A stretch of DNA of 17,837 nt, taken from positions 1 through 17,837 of the forward strand of contig CAMPAA010000037.1 in assembly GCA_946631345.1 (NCBI GenBank), given 5' to 3'. The notes beneath the pieces are model-generated. The model had not been told where the DNA came from and made no database searches. It saw only the letters and a program-made list of their open reading frames with translations. Position 1 is the stretch's first letter, and the number at the start of each line of letters is the position of its first letter. Position numbers and translations under genes: made by a program. This document shows, piece by piece, positions 14,366 to 17,837 of this stretch. This DNA comes from an uncultured Verrucomicrobiota bacterium (GTDB lineage: Bacteria; Verrucomicrobiota; Kiritimatiellia; RFP12; UBA1067).

Positions 14366-14485
14366 AACTCACCTGTGTTTGTTTCTGAACACAGGTGAGA
14401 GAAGTTTCAAACTCAGGTGAGTTTGAAAACACATTCAGGTGGCTTCAGAATATGGCCCAAGTGAACTTGAAACTAAGCTCACCTG
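14337..14485. repeat. Cluster of palindromes sharing CAGGTG and TTTCAA motifs
   Basis: Four stem-loops follow one another. AGTTTCAA/TTGAAACT (14337-14344 and 14362-14369) overlaps the end of the PheC-like gene. CTCACCTGTGTT/AACACAGGTGAG (14368-14379 and 14388-14399) is a perfect 12-bp stem with an 8-base loop. TTTCAAACTC/GAGTTTGAAA (14405-14414 and 14419-14428) is a perfect 10-bp stem with loop AGGT. CAGGTGGCTT pairs with AAGCTCACCTG (14436-14445 and 14475-14485) with one bulge. CAGGTG or its complement occurs six times and GTTTCAA-type words at least four times within about 150 bases. The sequence is AT-richer than the genes. No protein is encoded. Confidence 0.85.
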
Positions 14486-14534
14486 AGATGCATTTAGTGC
14501 AGGGGCTTGGCGGAATGTGACCTGCGGGTGCAGG

Positions 14535-14560
14535 ATGCGCTTGCTCGTGCGCGTGTTTTT
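14535..14560 (+). terminator. Weak intrinsic terminator candidate
   Basis: ATGCGC (14535-14540) and GCGCGT (14549-14554) can form a 6-bp stem including one G-T pair, followed by G and TTTTT, with a second TTTTT at 14566-14570. A small CCTGC/GCAGG hairpin lies just upstream (14521-14534). It would end the lpoB operon transcript after the palindrome cluster. The remainder of 14486-14605 shows nothing else. Confidence 0.35.
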
Positions 14561-14605
14561 CTGCGTTTTTCAGTGAGTTTCATTGTGGCATTTGGGGGCG
14601 GAATA

Positions 14606-14614
14606 TGGTATAAT
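14606..14614 (+). promoter_or_regulatory. Extended -10 promoter for the surface-protein genes
   Basis: TGG plus TATAAT (14609-14614), inside TATGGTATAAT, is the third perfect extended -10. A TTGTGG at 14583-14588 is 20 bases upstream, too far for a normal -35. Initiation near 14621 would give a leader of about 42-45 bases with AGAAGGAG before the ATG, unlike the nearly leaderless arrangement at the other two copies. Confidence 0.6.
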
Positions 14615-14662
14615 TCGCGCTATTGTATATGTTGTTAAGCGAAACCTATTTAGAAGGAGTGA

Positions 14663-15577
14663 ATGATGGAACCATCATGTAGCAGGACGGGCATGAGAAT
14701 CAGTGCATTTTGCCGCATTGCTTTCGCGTTGATCGCGCTGGGGGCGTGGCCGGCATGGGCGGCGGCGAACTTCCCGGTGGGAACGCACATCGTAAAGGGT
14801 GCCGTGATGGGCTATGACGAGAACGGGCGGAACATCCTACTGCCAGCCGACAGCGGCGTCACGATCCGCGCGGTCAACACGGAGGGGCAGGTCATTGCAG
14901 AGTCGAAGGTGATCGACGCTACGCAGGATGGCATCAACTTCGTCCTGCAGATTCCGCTGTCGAAGACTGCGACTGATTCAACCTGCGCCACCGGCGACCA
15001 GCTGAACTGCGTGATGGTCGAGTCGAGCGGAATCCAGATATCCACGGAGCCGTTCACCGTAGGCGGGGCGCGGGAATCCCAGACCCTTACGCTCAAGATG
15101 ATGGACGTAAAGCGCTACGTTTCGCAGGACGGCAGCAAGACGAACGAAGTCGCGCAGGCGTACGTCGACGCGATCCAGGCGTGGATGGAGGGCGATGAAG
15201 ATTACGAAGGGAAGGAGTACGATCCGTTCGCCGACTACGACAACGACGGGATGTCCAACTACGCCGAATACCTCGCCGGCACTGATCCCTTCGATCCCTC
15301 CTACCGACTGAGGATCACGGCGTTCTCGCTATCGAGGGCGAGCGGGACCGCGGCGATTTCCTTTGAATACGTCGGCGGGCATGTGTACGGCGTGAAGACG
15401 ACGGCGGATCTCACGAATCCTGATTGGATGCAGCAGAAGATCCGCACGAGCGAGTCCGGCGATGAGCTTACTCTGGTTGCGCCTTCGACCGACCTTGAAG
15501 ACATGGGCACCAACACCATCTACATGACGCCCGCCATAGATGCGCCGCAGGGCTTCTTCTGGCTGGAGGCCAAGTAG
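14663..15577 (+). CDS. Secreted protein with thrombospondin type-3/EF-hand-like calcium motif
   Basis: A 304-residue exported protein. Two adjacent ATGs (14663, 14666) follow AAGGAG; the second has the better 6-base spacing, and a third at 14693 directly begins the hydrophobic signal (MRISAFCR...AWA). Residues 42-150 form a beta-rich domain beginning IVKGAVMGYDENG, resembling carboxypeptidase-regulatory-like folds. Residues 187-211 contain the calcium-binding pattern DPFADYDNDGMSNYAEYLAG then TDPFD, the thrombospondin type-3/dockerin-like D-x-D-x-D-G-x-x-N-x-x-E loop. Residues 216-304 are a C-terminal beta domain (AISFEYVGGHVYGVKTTADL, W255, FFWLEAK) of the kind that commonly follows such loops in PVC-group surface proteins. 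No enzymatic residues are evident. Confidence 0.78.
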   Translation: MMEPSCSRTGMRISAFCRIAFALIALGAWPAWAAANFPVGTHIVKGAVMGYDENGRNILLPADSGVTIRAVNTEGQVIAESKVIDATQDGINFVLQIPLSKTATDSTCATGDQLNCVMVESSGIQISTEPFTVGGARESQTLTLKMMDVKRYVSQDGSKTNEVAQAYVDAIQAWMEGDEDYEGKEYDPFADYDNDGMSNYAEYLAGTDPFDPSYRLRITAFSLSRASGTAAISFEYVGGHVYGVKTTADLTNPDWMQQKIRTSESGDELTLVAPSTDLEDMGTNTIYMTPAIDAPQGFFWLEAK

Positions 15578-15600
15578 TCGTCAGCGGTTGGTCGTTAGTG
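15577..15600. repeat. Short G/T-rich direct repeat between two genes
   Basis: GTCGTCAGCG (15577-15586) and GTCGTTAGTG (15591-15600) are 8/10 identical and 14 bases apart, starting on the last base of a stop codon. Similar GTCGTTAGTGG strings are familiar as dispersed intergenic filler in many genomes; this copy is short. The rest of the gap 15601-15635 holds the ribosome binding site of the next gene. Confidence 0.4.
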
Positions 15601-15635
15601 GATGGAAGTGTGAAGTTTAAAAGCGAAGGAATCAA

Positions 15636-17378
15636 ATGAAGAAGAGTCTGATGATTGGTTTGGCGATGGCGACCGTAACGGCTGCCGCCTCGCACGTGAA
15701 CCAGACGCTTAAGCTCAATGCGGGCTGGAACGCCGTATACCTCGAGGTCACGCCGGACGACGGCAACGAGGCTACGACGGACGACACGTTGTGCGAGAAG
15801 GTGTTCGCCGCCGACGAATATGGCGCGGTGACGACCGTGATGGCATACGACAGCGCCGCCTACGAGGCGACGCGCCAGTATGCGGACGACGGATCCGAGA
15901 TACTGCAGAAGCCTGTCTCGTACCTGACATGGCTGCGCGGGGACTCCACGGCGTCTACGCTTCGCGCCCTCGTCGGCGGCCGCTGCTACCTCATATACGT
16001 CGCCGGGGGCCCGAAAACGAGTCTCACGGTGCCGGTCACCGGCGTGCCGTGCGCGCCTGCGATGATCTGGCGAGACACTACTAAGGGCGATTTCGTCAAT
16101 CTCGTGGGCTTCATGCTCTCATCCGACAGCGTGCTCGCGTCGAAATGCTTCAGCGAGGGGCCGTATGGCTCAAAGGGGACGATCTACAAGGTGAGCGGCA
16201 CGAACGAAGTTCCGGAGTTCAAGGCCGTGGCGTTCATGGGTGCGCCAAAGGTATCTTCGGGCATAGCCTACGGGGCATCGGCGGAGCGGTCCGGCAGCTG
16301 GGGCGGTGTGATCGGCTTCGTCGGCTCGGACAGGGTCGAGTTTGGCGCTGACGAGTCGCAGGCGTCCGTGGAGGTGAAGAACGACAGCTCCTCCGAGCGT
16401 ACGTTCCGCCTCTCGGTCGTGAAATCGTCCCTGGCCGGCGAGAGCTTTCCGTCTGGGATGAAGCGACGGCTTCTGAGCACGGACATCATGGTGGATAGCG
16501 CATGGACGAACGTGACCGAGGCGTCGGCCTGGGAGGTGGTGCTTGCCCCCGGCAAGTCCGTTGTGGAGACGTTCTCGATAGACCGCCTGAAGCTGCCGCA
16601 GGACGCCGCCTACGGCGCGGTGCTGGCGATAGAAGACCTTTCGGGCACCCAGATGCGCGTAAGGGTGCCGATCACGGTCGCGAAAGGGGCCGAATCCGCC
16701 GAGGCGGTAGAATTCCCCGTCGGGCTCTGGAGCGGGTTCATCCAGATGGAGACCGTATCGCGGATTGACGACACCAACCGGATCCCTGTCAAGGCGGGCG
16801 GTACGCTCAAGATGAACGTGATGATGCACGTCGCGGCGGACGGCGCGGTGAAGCTGCTCCAGCGCGTTGCGGTGGGAGTGGACACCAACAGAACGCCTCG
16901 GCTTTGGCGCGAGCTGGAGTCAGTCCCGGCGACGGTGACGAACGCGCGGCGGTTCTCGACGGTGATGATGAGCATCGACAACCCGGTCGTGGAGAAGAGC
17001 TCGGGGGCATTCGGCGACAGCCTCGCCTTCGACTGGACGGTCGCGGAGAGGGCGGCGGACAATCCGTTCCGGCACGCATGGCACCCGGACCACGACGGCA
17101 AGAAGGCGGACTACTCGGGGGCGGCACCGAGCGGGGACGATCTTGCGAACTACGCTAACGTCGTCAAGCCGGAGCTGTGGAGCATAACGAACAGGATGGA
17201 GTTCTCGTGGCACGAGAACAACGACCCGTACGCGACGGTCAACTTCGAGCGGACCCCGACGGAGAAGACGGCCGGGTTCGTTACGTGGACGGTGAGCGGG
17301 CTGACGGCCAAGGAGCCGATCCGGTCGATGGGCGTGTTCGTGCTGCAGCGCGCGATCAAGGCGGCGGAGGTGGAATAA
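15636..17378 (+). CDS. Large secreted surface protein, function unknown
   Basis: A 580-residue exported protein. Signal peptide 1-19 (MKKSLMIGLA..., cleavage near AAA-SH); GAAGGA lies 5 bases before the ATG. The mature N-terminus LKLNAGWNAVYLEVTP (25-40) matches the hLxxGWNxVxLxxxP strand pattern that begins many beta-rich surface modules. Residues 20-230 look like one module, 235-350 a second with Ser/Thr-rich strands, and 358-575 a third beginning FPVGLWSGFIQ. The third contains NPFRHAWHPDHDGKKADY at 476-493 and KPELWSITNRMEFSW at 511-525, a combination I associate with multi-copy secreted proteins of Kiritimatiellota, though I cannot name a family. Only four cysteines are present and no catalytic motif is visible. 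It follows the calcium-motif protein by 58 bases. Confidence 0.75.
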   Translation: MKKSLMIGLAMATVTAAASHVNQTLKLNAGWNAVYLEVTPDDGNEATTDDTLCEKVFAADEYGAVTTVMAYDSAAYEATRQYADDGSEILQKPVSYLTWLRGDSTASTLRALVGGRCYLIYVAGGPKTSLTVPVTGVPCAPAMIWRDTTKGDFVNLVGFMLSSDSVLASKCFSEGPYGSKGTIYKVSGTNEVPEFKAVAFMGAPKVSSGIAYGASAERSGSWGGVIGFVGSDRVEFGADESQASVEVKNDSSSERTFRLSVVKSSLAGESFPSGMKRRLLSTDIMVDSAWTNVTEASAWEVVLAPGKSVVETFSIDRLKLPQDAAYGAVLAIEDLSGTQMRVRVPITVAKGAESAEAVEFPVGLWSGFIQMETVSRIDDTNRIPVKAGGTLKMNVMMHVAADGAVKLLQRVAVGVDTNRTPRLWRELESVPATVTNARRFSTVMMSIDNPVVEKSSGAFGDSLAFDWTVAERAADNPFRHAWHPDHDGKKADYSGAAPSGDDLANYANVVKPELWSITNRMEFSWHENNDPYATVNFERTPTEKTAGFVTWTVSGLTAKEPIRSMGVFVLQRAIKAAEVE

Positions 17379-17446
17379 GACAGGATTAACATGATTTACA
17401 GGATTTGATAGACCAGGATAATCCTGTCAATCCTGTAAATCCTGTC
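17379..17446. repeat. 27-bp imperfect inverted repeat made of CAGGATT units
   Basis: Arms 17379-17405 and 17420-17446 are complementary at 24 of 27 positions around a 14-base loop. Each arm consists of three 9-base steps of the type ACAGGATT(T/A/G) (complement AATCCTGT). The structure begins on the first base after a stop codon and ends about 30 bases before the next gene. It could fold as a long RNA hairpin, and related AATCCTGT strings are common intergenic repeats in diverse bacteria. No T-run follows, so a terminator role is uncertain. Confidence 0.85.
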
Positions 17447-17476
17447 TAAAGAAACTTGGAAGAAAGGAAAACGGAT

Positions 17477-17837
17477 ATGAACACAAGGACGTACGGTAAA
17501 GCATTGTTGGCTTTTTCAATATTGCTCGCTGCTTCTGCAGTTTTTGCGGCGGTGCCTCAGGTGCTGACCTACCGCGGGGTGCTGCGGCGCAAAGGCGGCG
17601 CAGAACAGACGGCGGGGTCGTTCGAACTCACGTTCCGTCTCTACGACTCGAAGGCTCCTCAGAAGGCGCTGTGGGCGCGGACGATGCGCGTGCCCGTGGA
17701 CAAGGACGGGGTGTTCTACGCGGAGCTGGCCGACACGGCGGGGAGCGACCCGGACGGGAGCGGACTTTCGCTCGCCGAAGCGATGGGTCTGATCAAGGGC
17801 GCGCCGGAGATCGGTCTGACGCCGCCGGCCTCGAATG
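17477..17837 (+). CDS. Secreted protein, 5' portion only (cut by window end)
   Basis: An open frame starting at ATG 17477, with AAAGGA 8 bases upstream, stays open for 120 codons to the end of the window. It begins with a clear signal peptide (MNTRTYGKALLAFSILLAAS, cleavage near VFA-AV). The mature part starts VPQVLTYRGVLRRKGG, then FELTFRLYDS, ALWARTMRVPVDKDGVFYAEL. This follows the pattern IPxxIxYQGxLxxxxG...FxLYD...LWxExxxVxVxxGxFxxxLG, found at the N-terminus of many bacterial surface and tail-fibre-like proteins. The C-terminal domain that would tell its role lies outside the window. It is likely cotranscribed with the two preceding secreted-protein genes. Confidence 0.8.
   Translation, partial: MNTRTYGKALLAFSILLAASAVFAAVPQVLTYRGVLRRKGGAEQTAGSFELTFRLYDSKAPQKALWARTMRVPVDKDGVFYAELADTAGSDPDGSGLSLAEAMGLIKGAPEIGLTPPASN

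Noticed and set aside
17379..17446. Integron attC site or transposon end
   Set aside because: No integrase or transposase is present, and the arms are made of simple 9-base steps without attC core sites.

Overview
The window is GC-rich, tightly packed bacterial DNA with every supported gene on the + strand. Many products have lipoprotein or Sec signal sequences, and there is an LpoB/YcfL/CsgG-type envelope cluster, so the organism has an outer membrane. RnfA and RnfB point to anaerobic energy metabolism. The mix of formylglycine-enzyme-fold secreted proteins, CBM9/GH123-type hydrolases, thrombospondin-type-3 surface proteins and LA_2272-type repeats best fits a PVC-group anaerobe such as Kiritimatiellota, with Lentisphaerota the main alternative. 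The taxonomic call is inference; no rRNA or marker gene is present.

Layout: (1) 65-1459, a translationally coupled trio: a DUF4823-like lipoprotein, a small unknown protein and a short TatD-family hydrolase. (2) 1471-2905, rnfA and rnfB, apparently driven by an extended -10 promoter whose box contains the stop codon of the TatD gene. (3) 3052-8576, a promoter followed by three secreted-protein genes: a protein with an internal duplication, an FGE-fold protein without the catalytic cysteines, and a 1127-residue CBM9/GH123/GDPD fusion. (4) 8577-8907, a gap with five tandem 22-bp units (11-bp core TGGTCTAAAA plus a leading T or A) and the 3' remnant of a lost gene. (5) 8926-14365, a six-gene run: COG3014-like lipoprotein, LA_2272-type protein, CsgG-like/PEGA protein, YcfL, LpoB, and a lipoprotein resembling cyclohexadienyl dehydratase PheC. 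(6) 14337-14560, a dense cluster of palindromes built on CAGGTG and TTTCAA motifs, then a weak terminator candidate. (7) 14663-17837, a promoter and three secreted or surface protein genes; the last runs off the window.

Region 5 is the most coherent functional unit. In gammaproteobacteria COG3014, YcfL and LpoB homologues neighbour one another, and LpoB activates the peptidoglycan synthase PBP1B from the outer membrane. Regions 3 and 7 look like nutrient-acquisition or surface-display loci. The most unusual non-coding structures are the 22-bp array at 8630-8739, the palindrome cluster at 14337-14485 and the long inverted repeat at 17379-17446. No mobile element, CRISPR array, tRNA or rRNA was recognised. 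I did not find a complete new defence or mobile system; the novelty here lies in domain fusions and repeats.
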